A DNA stretch of 64,000 bases from Kurthia populi (GCF_042686175.1 NZ_JBHUOR010000045.1:24182-88181); one strand, 5' to 3'. Shown: positions 34,517-44,343, numbered from the stretch's first letter. Translations and numbers: made by a program. Notes: a model not told the origin generated them from the letters alone.

Positions 34517-35185
34517 TTAATAATCTGATTCTGCAGCTAAACCTTGCATAATTTTCACGCCAGAACTTGCACCAATACGCGTTGCACCTGCTTCGATCAT
34601 TGCTTTTAAATCTGCTAAAGAGCGCACGCCACCTGAAGCCTTAACACCAAGGTCTGGACCTACTGTTTTACGCATAAGCGCTACATCTGTAGGTGTTGCA
34701 CCACCTGTTGAAAAACCAGTTGATGTTTTCACATAATCAACCCCTGCTTCAACAGCTAATTCACATGCTTTTACTTTTTCTTCATCTGTTAATAAACATG
34801 TTTCGATAATAACTTTTACAAGTGTGCCGTTTGCCGCTTCGACAACCGCTTTCATGTCATTTAATACTAGTTCATAGTCGCTACCTTTTAATGCGCCAAT
34901 GTTTAATACCATATCTACTTCATCAGCACCTTTAGCAATCGCATCTTTCGTTTCAAATGCTTTTACATCTGATGTATTTGCTCCAAGCGGGAATCCAATT
35001 ACTGTACATACTTTTGATACAGCGCCTTCTAATTCTTTTGCAGCTGTTTCAATCCATGTAGGATTAACACAAACAGAGGCGAAATCATATTGCTTTGCTT
35101 CTGCGCATAATGCGATAATTTGTTCTTTTGTTGCCTCTGGTTTTAATAATGTGTGATCAATGTATGATGCATAATTTTCAGTCAT
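34517..35185 (-). CDS. deoC: Deoxyribose-phosphate aldolase
   Basis: A 222-residue class I aldolase that splits deoxyribose-5-phosphate to acetaldehyde and glyceraldehyde-3-phosphate in deoxynucleoside catabolism. The Schiff-base lysine is in YVKTSTGFS, the proton-relay lysine in LGVKASGGVR, and DHTLLKPEAT is the N-terminal signature. The gene is alone here. A cre-like site overlaps its promoter region, consistent with catabolite repression known for deoC in Bacillus. AAAGGAGAG lies upstream of the ATG. Confidence 0.95.
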   Translation of the reverse strand: MTENYASYIDHTLLKPEATKEQIIALCAEAKQYDFASVCVNPTWIETAAKELEGAVSKVCTVIGFPLGANTSDVKAFETKDAIAKGADEVDMVLNIGALKGSDYELVLNDMKAVVEAANGTLVKVIIETCLLTDEEKVKACELAVEAGVDYVKTSTGFSTGGATPTDVALMRKTVGPDLGVKASGGVRSLADLKAMIEAGATRIGASSGVKIMQGLAAESDY

Positions 35186-35252
35186 GAAAAAAAACTCTCC
35201 TTTAAATAAAGTTGTCCGTACCTCTCATTAGAATAGCATGTTGCGTTCTAAA

Positions 35253-35268
35253 TAGAAAGCGTTTACTA
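35253..35268 (-). promoter_or_regulatory. cre-like site upstream of deoC
   Basis: TAGAAAGCGTTTACTA matches the CcpA consensus WTGNAANCGNWNNCAW with two mismatches. It lies directly downstream of a TATAAT element on the minus strand, about 70 bases before the deoC start. Confidence 0.55.
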
Positions 35269-35329
35269 AAATTATACCCACTCCAATTTAGACAAAACGT
35301 TTTGCTTCGACAAAAAAAAGGAATTACCA

Positions 35330-36169
35330 TTATTTCGCGGCTTGTATACCGTTCGCAATTCTTTTTACTAGCTTCTCCATATAAACGTTATCAGCTAATT
35401 TTTTATCATCTTTTACATTCGTTAAAAACCCTAGCTGAATCGAAATTGCAGGTGCTTTCGTATAATTAAATAGCGCTAAATCCTCTCGATAAAAATGTCC
35501 TGTTGAGAAAACCTTACCTTTTGTGGAAACCTTTTTTAAAATGGCATTGGCCTGCTGATTACTTTTCTTGTATCGTTTAGACGTCGTTGATTTCTTTGAA
35601 GGGCTCATTATATAAAAGCCGTTCTGATAGCTTTTCCCACCATCTGCATGCAATGAAATAACTAACGTTGCTCGCGCTTTATTTGCCACTTTAGCGCGTT
35701 CTTTATTGGAAAGCTTCACATCATGCGCAGAACGCGTTAAAACGACCTTATAGCCCTTTTCTTCAAGCTGTGTACGCAACGCTTTCGCATAGTTCATTGT
35801 TACGTGATATTCCTTTTGCTTCGTCACAACCCCTATAGCACTCGCTAATTGTTTTGCGCGCCGTTCTGTCGATTTTGGTGCAATTGGTTCTGTTGTTAAG
35901 TCCTTCGTTCTTTGATGACTTGCATCAATGACAATGACTGGTTTGCTTATTTTTTTCTTTTCTTTACTAACTACAGATTTTTTTGCACCTTGTTTATCCT
36001 TTTTAGATTCCACCTGCTTTATAATTACGTTCTTTTCAGGTTTTGCTACTAGTACATGTTCTTTATCTAGTGTAACCAATGAATCTTTCCATACAGGCTG
36101 TAGTAGCGTAAAAAAGGCTAAAGGAATAAGCACTGCTACTGTTAAAAGTGCTAAATGAAGTTTTTGCAT
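35330..36169 (-). CDS. N-acetylmuramoyl-L-alanine amidase-like protein with altered active site
   Basis: A 279-residue protein with an N-terminal signal-anchor helix (LALLTVAVLIPLAFF), a lysine-rich linker to about residue 85, and an Amidase_3 domain. Zinc ligands appear kept (His in VIDASHQR, Glu in QKEYHVTMNYAKAL, His in SLHADGG). The catalytic glutamate usually found in PxxLVExGFLSN is a glutamine here (PAISIQLGFLTN), and the first motif DPGHGG is DASHQR. It may be a weak or inactive amidase, perhaps with a regulatory or binding role at the wall. The start is set at the ATG at 36169, ten bases after AAGGG; a GTG at 36178 abuts that site. Confidence 0.8.
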   Translation of the reverse strand: MQKLHLALLTVAVLIPLAFFTLLQPVWKDSLVTLDKEHVLVAKPEKNVIIKQVESKKDKQGAKKSVVSKEKKKISKPVIVIDASHQRTKDLTTEPIAPKSTERRAKQLASAIGVVTKQKEYHVTMNYAKALRTQLEEKGYKVVLTRSAHDVKLSNKERAKVANKARATLVISLHADGGKSYQNGFYIMSPSKKSTTSKRYKKSNQQANAILKKVSTKGKVFSTGHFYREDLALFNYTKAPAISIQLGFLTNVKDDKKLADNVYMEKLVKRIANGIQAAK

Positions 36170-36255
36170 GGCTATCACACCCTTCTGTAAGTTAAATTAT
36201 ACCCTACCCAGACATACTTAAAGAGATGTCAAAAATCCTCTCTTTTATAAAATAC

Positions 36256-36295
36256 CACAAAAAAGGAGCAGTAGTTACCTACTCCTCCCTTCTAA
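36256..36295 (-). terminator. Probable terminator of the heat-shock operon after mtaB
   Basis: On the minus strand GGAGTAG pairs imperfectly with CTACTGCTCC and is followed by TTTTTT, just after the mtaB stop codon. Confidence 0.6.
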
Positions 36296-36300
36296 CATTG

Positions 36301-37644
36301 CTATAACTCTACAGGTTCATCATCCATTACACGAACAAATTGTCCGCTTGAGATTGGGTATCCTGCCTTGGTTACCTTCACTTTGACAATTTGACCAATC
36401 ATATCAGGCGTACCTTCAAAGGCTACCTTCATATAATTCGCTGTATGCCCTAGTAACATACCTTCATGCGGTTCGCCAGCCTTGACGATTTCTTCAGGAA
36501 TAACTTCTAAGACATCTTGTTCAAAACGACTTGCATATTGTTTTGCTAATTGATCATTAAGTGATAATAAGCGATGTACACGCTCATTTTTCACTGTTTC
36601 ATCAACCTGATCCTCCATACGCGCTGCAGGTGTGCCTGTACGTTTTGAGAATGGGAAGACATGAAGCTCTGCAAATTCATATTCACGAATGAAATTATAG
36701 GTTTCCATAAACTCTTCTTCTGTTTCACCCGGGAACCCTACAATAACATCTGAAGTAATCGCTAAATCTGGTAATACTTCTTTCAATTTAGTTAAACGTT
36801 CTCCAAAAAATTCCATCGTATATTTACGACGCATACGTTTTAACACCGTATCAGATCCGGCTTGAATTGGAATATGCAAATGATTGACAATAATTTTTGA
36901 ATCTCTTAAAACATCCATTACTTCATCAGTAATTTGCGAAGCTTCAATTGATGAAATACGCAAACGCTTAAGACCCTTTACTTTCGTTTCAAGATCACGT
37001 AAAAGCATTGCTAAATTATAATCTTTTAAATCTTGACCGTAGCCACCTGTATGAATTCCTGTCAATACAATTTCTTTATATCCTGCATCAACAAGTTGTT
37101 GGGCTTGTTTTACAACCTGTTCAGGGTCTCGCGAACGCATTAAGCCTCGAGCCCAAGGAATAATACAAAATGTACAGAAGTTATTACAGCCTTCTTGTAT
37201 TTTTAAAGATGCTCGCGTACGGTCTGTAAAATAGGGTACATCAAGCTCTTCATAAACACGATTTTTCATAATATTACGTACTGCATTAATGGGTTGACGT
37301 TCTTTTTTATACTCTTCAATTAAACCTAATAATTTTTGACGGTCTTGTGTTCCAACAACAATATCAACACCTGGAATTGCCATAATTTCTGATGGTGATG
37401 TTTGTGCATAACAACCAGTTACACAAATAACAGCATCTGGATTTTTACGAACAGCTCGGCGAATCACTTGACGGCTTTTTTTGTCTCCACTATTCGTCAC
37501 TGTACATGTATTAATCACATATACATCTGATTGGTGGTCAAAATCGGTACGCTCGTAACCATCTTCTTTAAATAATTGCCAAATTGCTTCTGTTTCGTAA
37601 TGATTTACTTTACAACCTAATGTGTGAAAAGCCACCTTAGACAA
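36301..37644 (-). CDS. mtaB: tRNA t6A37 methylthiotransferase MtaB
   Basis: A 447-residue radical-SAM methylthiotransferase that makes ms2t6A37 in tRNA. The N-terminal UPF0004 domain has three cysteines for one cluster (LGCKVN, INTCTVT, TGCYAQT), the radical-SAM motif is CNNFCTFC, and a TRAM domain ends the protein. The start is a TTG at 37644 (MSKVAFHTLGCKVN) with AGAGGTG eight bases upstream. As in B. subtilis (yqeV) it is the last gene of the hrcA heat-shock operon. Confidence 0.94.
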   Translation of the reverse strand: MSKVAFHTLGCKVNHYETEAIWQLFKEDGYERTDFDHQSDVYVINTCTVTNSGDKKSRQVIRRAVRKNPDAVICVTGCYAQTSPSEIMAIPGVDIVVGTQDRQKLLGLIEEYKKERQPINAVRNIMKNRVYEELDVPYFTDRTRASLKIQEGCNNFCTFCIIPWARGLMRSRDPEQVVKQAQQLVDAGYKEIVLTGIHTGGYGQDLKDYNLAMLLRDLETKVKGLKRLRISSIEASQITDEVMDVLRDSKIIVNHLHIPIQAGSDTVLKRMRRKYTMEFFGERLTKLKEVLPDLAITSDVIVGFPGETEEEFMETYNFIREYEFAELHVFPFSKRTGTPAARMEDQVDETVKNERVHRLLSLNDQLAKQYASRFEQDVLEVIPEEIVKAGEPHEGMLLGHTANYMKVAFEGTPDMIGQIVKVKVTKAGYPISSGQFVRVMDDEPVEL

Positions 37645-37665
37645 GGTTGCGACACCTCTTTCTAA

Positions 37666-38406
37666 TTACTCAAATTCATATGAAATTGCAGACAGCATAT
37701 AAAGTGGTGCTGTTTCTGCACGTAAAATTCTTGGCCCTAAAGAGGTTGTAATGACACCTGCTGCACGGAGTTTTTCTGCTTCATCACGCGCAATACCACC
37801 TTCTGGTCCAAAAATAACCAATATCGATTTGCAATCGTAAATTTTTTTTAGTTTATCAACGAGTCGTGTGCGCTCTTTTACTTTTGCATCTTCTTCATCT
37901 GCTACAAAGACAACATCATACTTTGCACACTTTTTAACAAGTTGCGCAAAAGAAACTGGCTGTTCTACGACCGGAATATGTGTGCGGTGAGATTGCTCTG
38001 CTGCTTCTTTTGCAATCTTTTGTAAACGTTCTATTTTTTTCGCGCTTTTCTTAGCATCCCACTTCACAATAGAACGTGCCGCTTCAAATGGTAGTATGCC
38101 GTACATACCCAATTCTGTACCCTTTTGAACAATCAAATCTAACTTATCACCTTTAGGTAATCCACAAGCAATTGTTACATCGATTGGTAATTCAGGTGAT
38201 GGAATTGTACGTCCCGTTTGTTGAACCAAAACATCGTGCTCGTTAAAGGCAGTTATTGCACAAATATGTGCTGTTTCCTCACATTCAACAACAATGATTT
38301 CTTCTCCTTCACGCATGCGCATTACTTTTGTAATATGACGTGCATCGTCTCCAGTTAACGTCACTGTACCTTCATGAAATCGTTCTTCTATAAAATATCG
38401 TTGCAT
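37666..38406 (-). CDS. rsmE: 16S rRNA (uracil(1498)-N3)-methyltransferase
   Basis: A 246-residue SPOUT-class methyltransferase that methylates U1498 of 16S rRNA. An N-terminal PUA-like domain (GDDARHITKVMRMREGEE) precedes the knotted domain with IFGPEGG and SLGPRILRAETAP. The ATG at 38406 follows GGAG by seven bases. It is four bases from prmA, in the same operon. Confidence 0.94.
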   Translation of the reverse strand: MQRYFIEERFHEGTVTLTGDDARHITKVMRMREGEEIIVVECEETAHICAITAFNEHDVLVQQTGRTIPSPELPIDVTIACGLPKGDKLDLIVQKGTELGMYGILPFEAARSIVKWDAKKSAKKIERLQKIAKEAAEQSHRTHIPVVEQPVSFAQLVKKCAKYDVVFVADEEDAKVKERTRLVDKLKKIYDCKSILVIFGPEGGIARDEAEKLRAAGVITTSLGPRILRAETAPLYMLSAISYEFE

Positions 38407-38410
38407 CGTC

Positions 38411-39352
38411 TTACTCCGGTTTACGTGACACAATCGTTACCCAGTCTTCCATCATCATCACTTCATCGATGACAAATCCTGCTTCCGTAAGAGATTGTTT
38501 CACGTCTTCTTTTTTCGTTTCAATAATACCTGATGTGATGAAAAGACCACCTGGTTTAACAACTGTATATGCATCATTTGTAAAGGTCATAATGATTTCA
38601 GCTAAAATATTTGCGACTACGATATCTGCAGGTTCTCTTACGGTATCAAGTAAGTCCCCCTCGACAACGTCGATTGTGCTTGTAATATGATTTAGTGCAA
38701 TATTTTCCTTTGCAGCCGTTACTGCAATAGGGTCTAAATCAAGTGCGTGTACATGACTTGCACCTAACATTGATGCGCCGATTGCTAAAACGCCAGAACC
38801 AGTACCAACATCTGTTACGTACATATCTTTTTGTACATATTTTTCTAATGCTTGTAAACTCATGACAGTCGTTGGATGTGTCCCCGTACCAAATGCCATT
38901 CCTGGATCTAATTCAATCATCAATTCATCGCTTTCAACAGGCTCGTAATTCTCCCAAGATGGAACAATTGTAAAGCGATTTGAAATTTTCACGGGATGAT
39001 AATATTGTTTCCAAGTAGTAGACCAATCTTCTTCATCTACTTCTGAAAGTGATACAAGATTTTCACCAACATTAATATTGAAGTTCTTAAGATTATTGAT
39101 TGCAAGTTTGATTTCTTCGACTGTTTCAGCTAAAAAACTTGATACGGGTAAATATGCTTTGACGATAACTCCATCTGCAGGAAAATCTTCACGATCTAAC
39201 GCATAAATTTCTCCGTATTGTTGGTCGCGTTGTCGTTCAAAATCTTGTGAGTCCTCAATCACGACGCCACTAGCGCCGGCCTCATGTAAAATATTCGAAA
39301 TTGCGTCTACCGCTTCTTCCGATGTGTGAATGGATAGTTCTGACCATTTCAC
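38411..39352 (-). CDS. prmA: Ribosomal protein L11 methyltransferase
   Basis: A 313-residue SAM-dependent methyltransferase that trimethylates L11. The SAM motif is VTDVGTGSGVLAIGA, preceded by LDPGMAFGTGTHPTT and followed by VANILAEI. The start is set at the GTG at 39352 (MKWSELSIHT, matching the family), ten bases after AGGAG; a TTG six bases earlier is too close to it. It is 19 bases after dnaJ. Confidence 0.94.
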   Translation of the reverse strand: MKWSELSIHTSEEAVDAISNILHEAGASGVVIEDSQDFERQRDQQYGEIYALDREDFPADGVIVKAYLPVSSFLAETVEEIKLAINNLKNFNINVGENLVSLSEVDEEDWSTTWKQYYHPVKISNRFTIVPSWENYEPVESDELMIELDPGMAFGTGTHPTTVMSLQALEKYVQKDMYVTDVGTGSGVLAIGASMLGASHVHALDLDPIAVTAAKENIALNHITSTIDVVEGDLLDTVREPADIVVANILAEIIMTFTNDAYTVVKPGGLFITSGIIETKKEDVKQSLTEAGFVIDEVMMMEDWVTIVSRKPE

Positions 39353-39371
39353 TTGCAATCAACTCCTAATT

Positions 39372-40520
39372 TTAGTCTTTTAAATCGTTAATTTTACGTT
39401 TAATCTTATCAAATAATGAGCTACCTTGTTCTTCCGGAATGTCACCAGAAATTTCCGCAAACTCACGTAATAGTTCTTTTTGTTTTGCATTTAATTTTTT
39501 AGGTGTAATAACTTTTACAATGACATGTTGATCCCCTTGCCCGTAACCTTGAACATTTTTAACACCTTTGCTACGTAAACGGAATCGATCGCCGCCTTGT
39601 GTACCAGCAGGAATTTTCATTTTCACTTTACCGTGTACAGTTGGTACTTCGATTTCATCTCCTAATGCAGCTTGCGCGAATGTAATTGGTAATTCGTAGT
39701 AAATATCATCGCCATCACGTTCGAATTTATCGCTTTGTCGTACACGTACTGTTACGTATAAGTCACCGTATGGTCCACCATTTAATCCAGCTTCACCTTT
39801 ACCACTTACACGAATTGTTTGACCGTGGTCAATCCCTTCAGGAATCGAAACTTTAATTTTTGTACGTTTTTTCATTTTACCTGCACCGTGGCAAGTATCA
39901 CATTTTTCTTTAATAATCGATCCTGTACCACCACATACTTGACAGGCACGACGATTTGTCATTTGACCGAATGGTGTATTAACGGTTTCATTCACTTGTC
40001 CTACACCATGACAGTGAGAACATGTCTCTTTTGTTGTACCTGGTTTTGCACCTGAACCATGACATGTATCACATGTTTCGTCACGCACAAGTTCGATTTC
40101 TTTTTCAACCCCAAAAATAGCTTCTTCAAACGTTAAGACGATTGAATGCTCGATATCTGCACCTTTACGCGGTGCATTTGGATCACGACGTCGGCTGCTT
40201 CCGCCTCCGCCTCCGAAGAATGAACTAAAGATGTCTTCAAATCCTCCGAAGTCACCGCCACCTCCGAAGCCGCCAAATCCGCCGCCTCCAAAGCCCTGCT
40301 GTGCTCCAGCATGACCAAATTGATCATATTGAGCACGTTTCTGGTCATCACTTAACACTTCATATGCTTCTGCAATTTCCTTAAATTTTTCAGCCGCACT
40401 AGGTTCTTTATTAATATCTGGGTGATACTGTTTTGATAATTTTCGGTATGCCTTTTTTATCTCTGCTTGTGTCGCTGTTTTTTCGACGCCAAGCACTTCA
40501 TAATAATCACGTTTTTCCAT
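39372..40520 (-). CDS. dnaJ: Chaperone protein DnaJ
   Basis: A 382-residue type I J-protein, co-chaperone of DnaK. The J domain has the HPD motif (QYHPDINK), followed by a glycine/phenylalanine-rich linker, four zinc-binding CxxCxGxG repeats (CDTCHGSG, CSHCHGVG, CQVCGGTG, CDTCHGAG) and the substrate-binding C-terminal domain. It lies downstream of dnaK across a partial terminator. Confidence 0.97.
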   Translation of the reverse strand: MEKRDYYEVLGVEKTATQAEIKKAYRKLSKQYHPDINKEPSAAEKFKEIAEAYEVLSDDQKRAQYDQFGHAGAQQGFGGGGFGGFGGGGDFGGFEDIFSSFFGGGGGSSRRRDPNAPRKGADIEHSIVLTFEEAIFGVEKEIELVRDETCDTCHGSGAKPGTTKETCSHCHGVGQVNETVNTPFGQMTNRRACQVCGGTGSIIKEKCDTCHGAGKMKKRTKIKVSIPEGIDHGQTIRVSGKGEAGLNGGPYGDLYVTVRVRQSDKFERDGDDIYYELPITFAQAALGDEIEVPTVHGKVKMKIPAGTQGGDRFRLRSKGVKNVQGYGQGDQHVIVKVITPKKLNAKQKELLREFAEISGDIPEEQGSSLFDKIKRKINDLKD

Positions 40521-40590
40521 TTGTGTTCTTCAACTCCGCTCTATTCACATAGCTATTATTGTATCATGTTTTTTTCTGTTTCGATATATT

Positions 40591-40629
40591 GAAAAGAGCC
40601 AAAGCCCGGATACGGTCTTTGGCTCTTTA
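40591..40629 (-). terminator. Terminator between dnaK and dnaJ
   Basis: AAAGAGCCAAAG pairs with CTTTGGCTCTTT and is followed by a few T on the minus strand. The weak T tract suggests partial readthrough into dnaJ. Confidence 0.75.
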
Positions 40630-40697
40630 TATACGATGGACTTTTACTAAAAGCTATTTAGTTGTCTATCTTTCGATACGCCAATTAGGCATCATCA

Positions 40698-42536
40698 TTA
40701 TTTTTTGTCTTCGTCTACTTCAGTGAAGTCTGCATCTACAACGCCGTCATCTTTTTTAGATGCTGTGTCAGCACCAGCCTCGCCTTGTTCTGCTTGTTGT
40801 GCAGCCGCAGCTTGTTCGTAAACTTTCATTACTAGTGGTTGTAATAAACCTTCTAATTTTTCTTTTGCAGCTTTAATGCCTTCAAGTTCGCCAGCTTCGA
40901 TTGCTTTTGCTAACTCATCTTTCGCTTCTAAAACTGGTTTTTTCTCATCTTCTGTCACTTGTTCACCAAGGTCAGTTAATGTTTTATCAGTTTGGAATAC
41001 TAATTGATCTGCTTCATTTTTAAGATCTGCTTCCTCTTTACGTTTTTTATCAGCGTCTGCATTTGCTTCTGCTTCTTGTACCATACGTTCGATATCTTCT
41101 TCAGATAAACCTGAATCAGATTGGATTGTAATGTTTTGTTGTTTTTGTGTGCCTAAATCTTTAGCTGTAACACTTACAATACCATTTTTATCAATATCAA
41201 ATGTTACTTCGATTTGTGGAATACCACGTGGTGCAGCAGGAATATCTGATAATTGGAAACGACCTAATGTTTTGTTATCAGCAGCCATTGAACGTTCACC
41301 TTGTAATACGTGAATATCTACAGCTGGTTGGTTATCTGCAGCAGTTGAGAATACTTGAGATTTAGATGTTGGGATTGTTGTATTACGGTCGATTAATTTT
41401 GTAAATACACCGCCCATTGTTTCAATACCTAGAGAAAGTGGCGTTACATCAAGTAATACGACGTCTTTTACATCCCCTGTAAGTACGCCGCCTTGAACTG
41501 CAGCACCTAATGCCACTACTTCATCAGGATTTACACCTTTATGAGGTTCTTTACCTGTTGCTTTTTGTACAGCTTCTTGAACTGCAGGGATACGAGTAGA
41601 ACCACCAACAAGAATTACTTGATCGATTTCTGAAGCAGAAAGACCAGCATCTTTAAGCGCTTGACGAGTAGGAACCATTGTACGTTCTACTAAATCAGCA
41701 GTTAATTCGTTGAATTTTGCACGAGATAGAGATACTTCTAAGTGTAATGGACCTTCTGCACCCGCAGTAATGAATGGTAGTGAAATTTGAGTTGTAGATA
41801 CACCAGAAAGTTCTTTTTTCGCTTTTTCAGCAGCATCTTTTAAACGTTGTAATGCCATTTTATCTTGAGCAAGATCAATGCCGTTTTCCTTTTTGAATTC
41901 TGCTACTAAATAATCAATGATTTTTTGGTCGAAGTCATCACCACCAAGACGGTTGTCACCAGCAGTTGCTAATACTTCAAATACACCATCACCTAGTTCA
42001 AGGATAGATACGTCAAATGTACCTCCACCAAGGTCAAATACTAAAACTTTTTGGTCAACGTCTTGTTTTTCTAAACCGTAGGCAAGTGCTGCTGCTGTTG
42101 GTTCGTTGATAATACGTTCTACTTCAAGACCAGCAATTTTACCAGCATCTTTTGTGGCTTGGCGCTCTGCATCGTTGAAGTAAGCAGGAACAGTAATAAC
42201 CGCTTTTGTTACTTTTTCGCCTAAATAATCTTCAGCATATTCTTTTAAATGTGTAAGAATCATTGCTGACACTTCTTGTGGTGTATATTCTTTATCTTCT
42301 ACTTTTACTTTATAATCCGTACCCATATGACGTTTAATTGAAATAATTGTGTTAGGGTTTGTGATCGATTGGCGTTTTGCTACTTCACCAACTTGGCGTT
42401 CGCCATTTTTGAAAGCAACAACTGAAGGAGTTGTACGTGCGCCTTCTTTGTTAGCGATTACGATTGGTTCGCCACCTTCTAATACTGCTACACATGAATT
42501 TGTTGTACCTAAGTCAATACCAATAATTTTAGACAT
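40698..42536 (-). CDS. dnaK: Chaperone protein DnaK (Hsp70)
   Basis: A 612-residue Hsp70. The ATPase domain shows GIDLGTTNSCVAV, VPAYFNDAERQATKDAG, LVFDLGGGTFDVS and LVGGSTRIPAV; the substrate-binding domain (VLQGER) and a helical lid follow, ending in an acidic tail (DADFTEVDEDKK). It folds and protects proteins with DnaJ and GrpE. Transcription comes from the CIRCE-controlled promoter in front of hrcA. Confidence 0.98.
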   Translation of the reverse strand: MSKIIGIDLGTTNSCVAVLEGGEPIVIANKEGARTTPSVVAFKNGERQVGEVAKRQSITNPNTIISIKRHMGTDYKVKVEDKEYTPQEVSAMILTHLKEYAEDYLGEKVTKAVITVPAYFNDAERQATKDAGKIAGLEVERIINEPTAAALAYGLEKQDVDQKVLVFDLGGGTFDVSILELGDGVFEVLATAGDNRLGGDDFDQKIIDYLVAEFKKENGIDLAQDKMALQRLKDAAEKAKKELSGVSTTQISLPFITAGAEGPLHLEVSLSRAKFNELTADLVERTMVPTRQALKDAGLSASEIDQVILVGGSTRIPAVQEAVQKATGKEPHKGVNPDEVVALGAAVQGGVLTGDVKDVVLLDVTPLSLGIETMGGVFTKLIDRNTTIPTSKSQVFSTAADNQPAVDIHVLQGERSMAADNKTLGRFQLSDIPAAPRGIPQIEVTFDIDKNGIVSVTAKDLGTQKQQNITIQSDSGLSEEDIERMVQEAEANADADKKRKEEADLKNEADQLVFQTDKTLTDLGEQVTEDEKKPVLEAKDELAKAIEAGELEGIKAAKEKLEGLLQPLVMKVYEQAAAAQQAEQGEAGADTASKKDDGVVDADFTEVDEDKK

Positions 42537-42624
42537 ATTGAATTTTCCTCCTATATTTAAGCGCCTATTTTAGACGTTTGTTCCATTATATTTATTATAC
42601 GTTCTTGACTGCGAATGGTTTCAG

Positions 42625-43200
42625 TTATTCATTAACTTTTACCATAGCTGGTCGTAAAACGCGATCTTTTAATTGATAGCCACGTTGAAGCTCTTGAAGT
42701 ACGATGCCAGATTCTTGCTCTGGATTTGATTCTTGCATAACAGCTTGATGGATATTTGGATCAAACACTTCACCTTCTGTTGCAATAATTTTTAAACCTT
42801 CTTTAGTTGTGGCTTCAACAAGCGAACGATAAACCATATCAATACCTTTTTTCATATTTTGCGCTTCTTCAGAAGTCGCCTCTACTGACAAAGCACGTTC
42901 AAAGTTATCAAGCACTGGCAGTAAATCTGTTAATAATGTTTGGGCACGATATTTAGCTTGCGCCTCGCGGTCTAGTTGACTACGACGTTTTAAGTTATCG
43001 AAATCCGCACGAAGACGTAAATAGCGTTCTTCTTCAGCTACAAGTTTCGCCTCTAGCTCAGCTACAGGATCCACTTCTTCTGCAACTTCCTCTTCGACAA
43101 TTTCTTCAACAGCCTCAGATGATTCTGTTGTTTCAATTGTTTCTTCAACAGCTTCATTTTCTTCCATTACTTGCTCTTGATTTTCATTTTTCTCAGTCAC
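42625..43200 (-). CDS. grpE: Nucleotide exchange factor GrpE
   Basis: A 191-residue GrpE that releases ADP from DnaK. The first 50 residues are very acidic and disordered, then a long coiled coil (LRLRADFDNLKRRSQLD) and the beta domain with the family motif VFDPNIHQAVM. The GTG start at 43200 has AGGAGG close upstream. It sits between hrcA and dnaK. Confidence 0.95.
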   Translation of the reverse strand: MTEKNENQEQVMEENEAVEETIETTESSEAVEEIVEEEVAEEVDPVAELEAKLVAEEERYLRLRADFDNLKRRSQLDREAQAKYRAQTLLTDLLPVLDNFERALSVEATSEEAQNMKKGIDMVYRSLVEATTKEGLKIIATEGEVFDPNIHQAVMQESNPEQESGIVLQELQRGYQLKDRVLRPAMVKVNE

Positions 43201-43226
43201 TGGTCATCCTCCTTCAAGATGTCGGC

Positions 43227-44252
43227 TTAGCGATTGTCCGTTAGCAGTCGGCTTAAATCACCGCTCATAAAATCGAGCAATGTTACGACACGCTTGTAGT
43301 CCATACGTTTAGGACCAATAATTGCAATTGAGCCATGTTGATTATCGCCTGCATCAAATGACGCCGTAATAATACTACAATCCTCCATTGCCAATAAATT
43401 ATTTTCCGAGCCAATTCGAATTTGTACGCCTTGTTGATTTCCTGCCTGGAAAAGCGTTTGTACTTGTGGCGTTTTATCCATCAAGTCTAATAACATGCGC
43501 ACCTTATTAATATCATGAAACTCAGGTTGGTTTAACATATTTGTTTTACCACCGTAATAAACGCGTCCTTCTTCTTGTGCAGAGATTCTATTAAATAGAC
43601 TCGACACAAAATCACTGTACGCACCAACATGTTCTTTAATAAGCTTTGCAATTTCACCATCCATACGTAAAGGGATTTCAACAAGTGGCTTGCCTACTAA
43701 TCGTTCATTTAAAATATTCACGACTTTCTCAATACGACGCATTGAAAAATCCTCTGGTAATGTAAACACACGATTTTCAACATGCCCACTATCTGTCACG
43801 ATAATCGCAACCGCTTGCGTAGAAGATAGTGGGACGATTTGGAATCGTTTGACCTTATGCATATGGACATCAGGACCTAAAATAACAGACGTATACGTTG
43901 TTAAATCGGACAAAATATTAGCGGATTCACGAATCATTTGCTCAGTTTCCATTAACTGATCTGCATAGATCGAGCGAATGGATGCAATTTCTTGGTTCGT
44001 AATTACTTGAGGTTTTAGCAAATGATCCACGTAAAATCTATATCCTTTTTCCGATGGCACACGCCCCGAAGAAGTATGTGTCTTTTCTAAAAAACCTAAG
44101 TCTTCTAAATCCGCCATTTCATTGCGAATCGTAGCAGAACTAAATGACACATTGTCTTTTTTCGCAATTTGACGTGAACCGACCGGCTGTCCAGAAGAGA
44201 TAAAATCGTCAACGATTACTTGTAACACTTGAAGTTGTCGATTTGTTAACAT
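43227..44252 (-). CDS. hrcA: Heat-inducible transcription repressor HrcA
   Basis: A 341-residue repressor with an N-terminal winged helix (QPVGSRQIAKKDNVSFSSAT, RNEMADLEDLGFLEKTHTSSG split here) and a GAF-like dimerisation domain. It binds CIRCE elements and needs GroEL for activity. It is first in its own operon, with a perfect CIRCE 17 bases before the start. The ATG at 44252 is chosen because GAGG lies eight bases before it; earlier GTG and ATG codons overlap that site. Confidence 0.95.
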   Translation of the reverse strand: MLTNRQLQVLQVIVDDFISSGQPVGSRQIAKKDNVSFSSATIRNEMADLEDLGFLEKTHTSSGRVPSEKGYRFYVDHLLKPQVITNQEIASIRSIYADQLMETEQMIRESANILSDLTTYTSVILGPDVHMHKVKRFQIVPLSSTQAVAIIVTDSGHVENRVFTLPEDFSMRRIEKVVNILNERLVGKPLVEIPLRMDGEIAKLIKEHVGAYSDFVSSLFNRISAQEEGRVYYGGKTNMLNQPEFHDINKVRMLLDLMDKTPQVQTLFQAGNQQGVQIRIGSENNLLAMEDCSIITASFDAGDNQHGSIAIIGPKRMDYKRVVTLLDFMSGDLSRLLTDNR

Positions 44253-44268
44253 GATCATCACCTCTTTT

Positions 44269-44334
44269 TTAGCACTCGTTGTTAGTGAGTGCTAACACTA
44301 TATTCAATATAACGAATGTTACTTTTTATGTCAA
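44269..44334 (-). promoter_or_regulatory. CIRCE operator and heat-shock operon promoter
   Basis: A perfect CIRCE inverted repeat TTAGCACTC-N9-GAGTGCTAA occupies 44269-44295. Upstream on the minus strand TTGACA (44329-44334) and TATATT (44306-44311) are 17 bases apart, a strong sigma-A promoter. HrcA bound at CIRCE would cover the transcription start. Confidence 0.97.
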
Positions 44335-44343
44335 CGTATAAGC

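Noticed and set aside
40190..40310. Short repetitive G+C-rich tract
   Set aside because: It encodes the glycine/phenylalanine-rich linker of DnaJ and is not an independent repeat or CRISPR.
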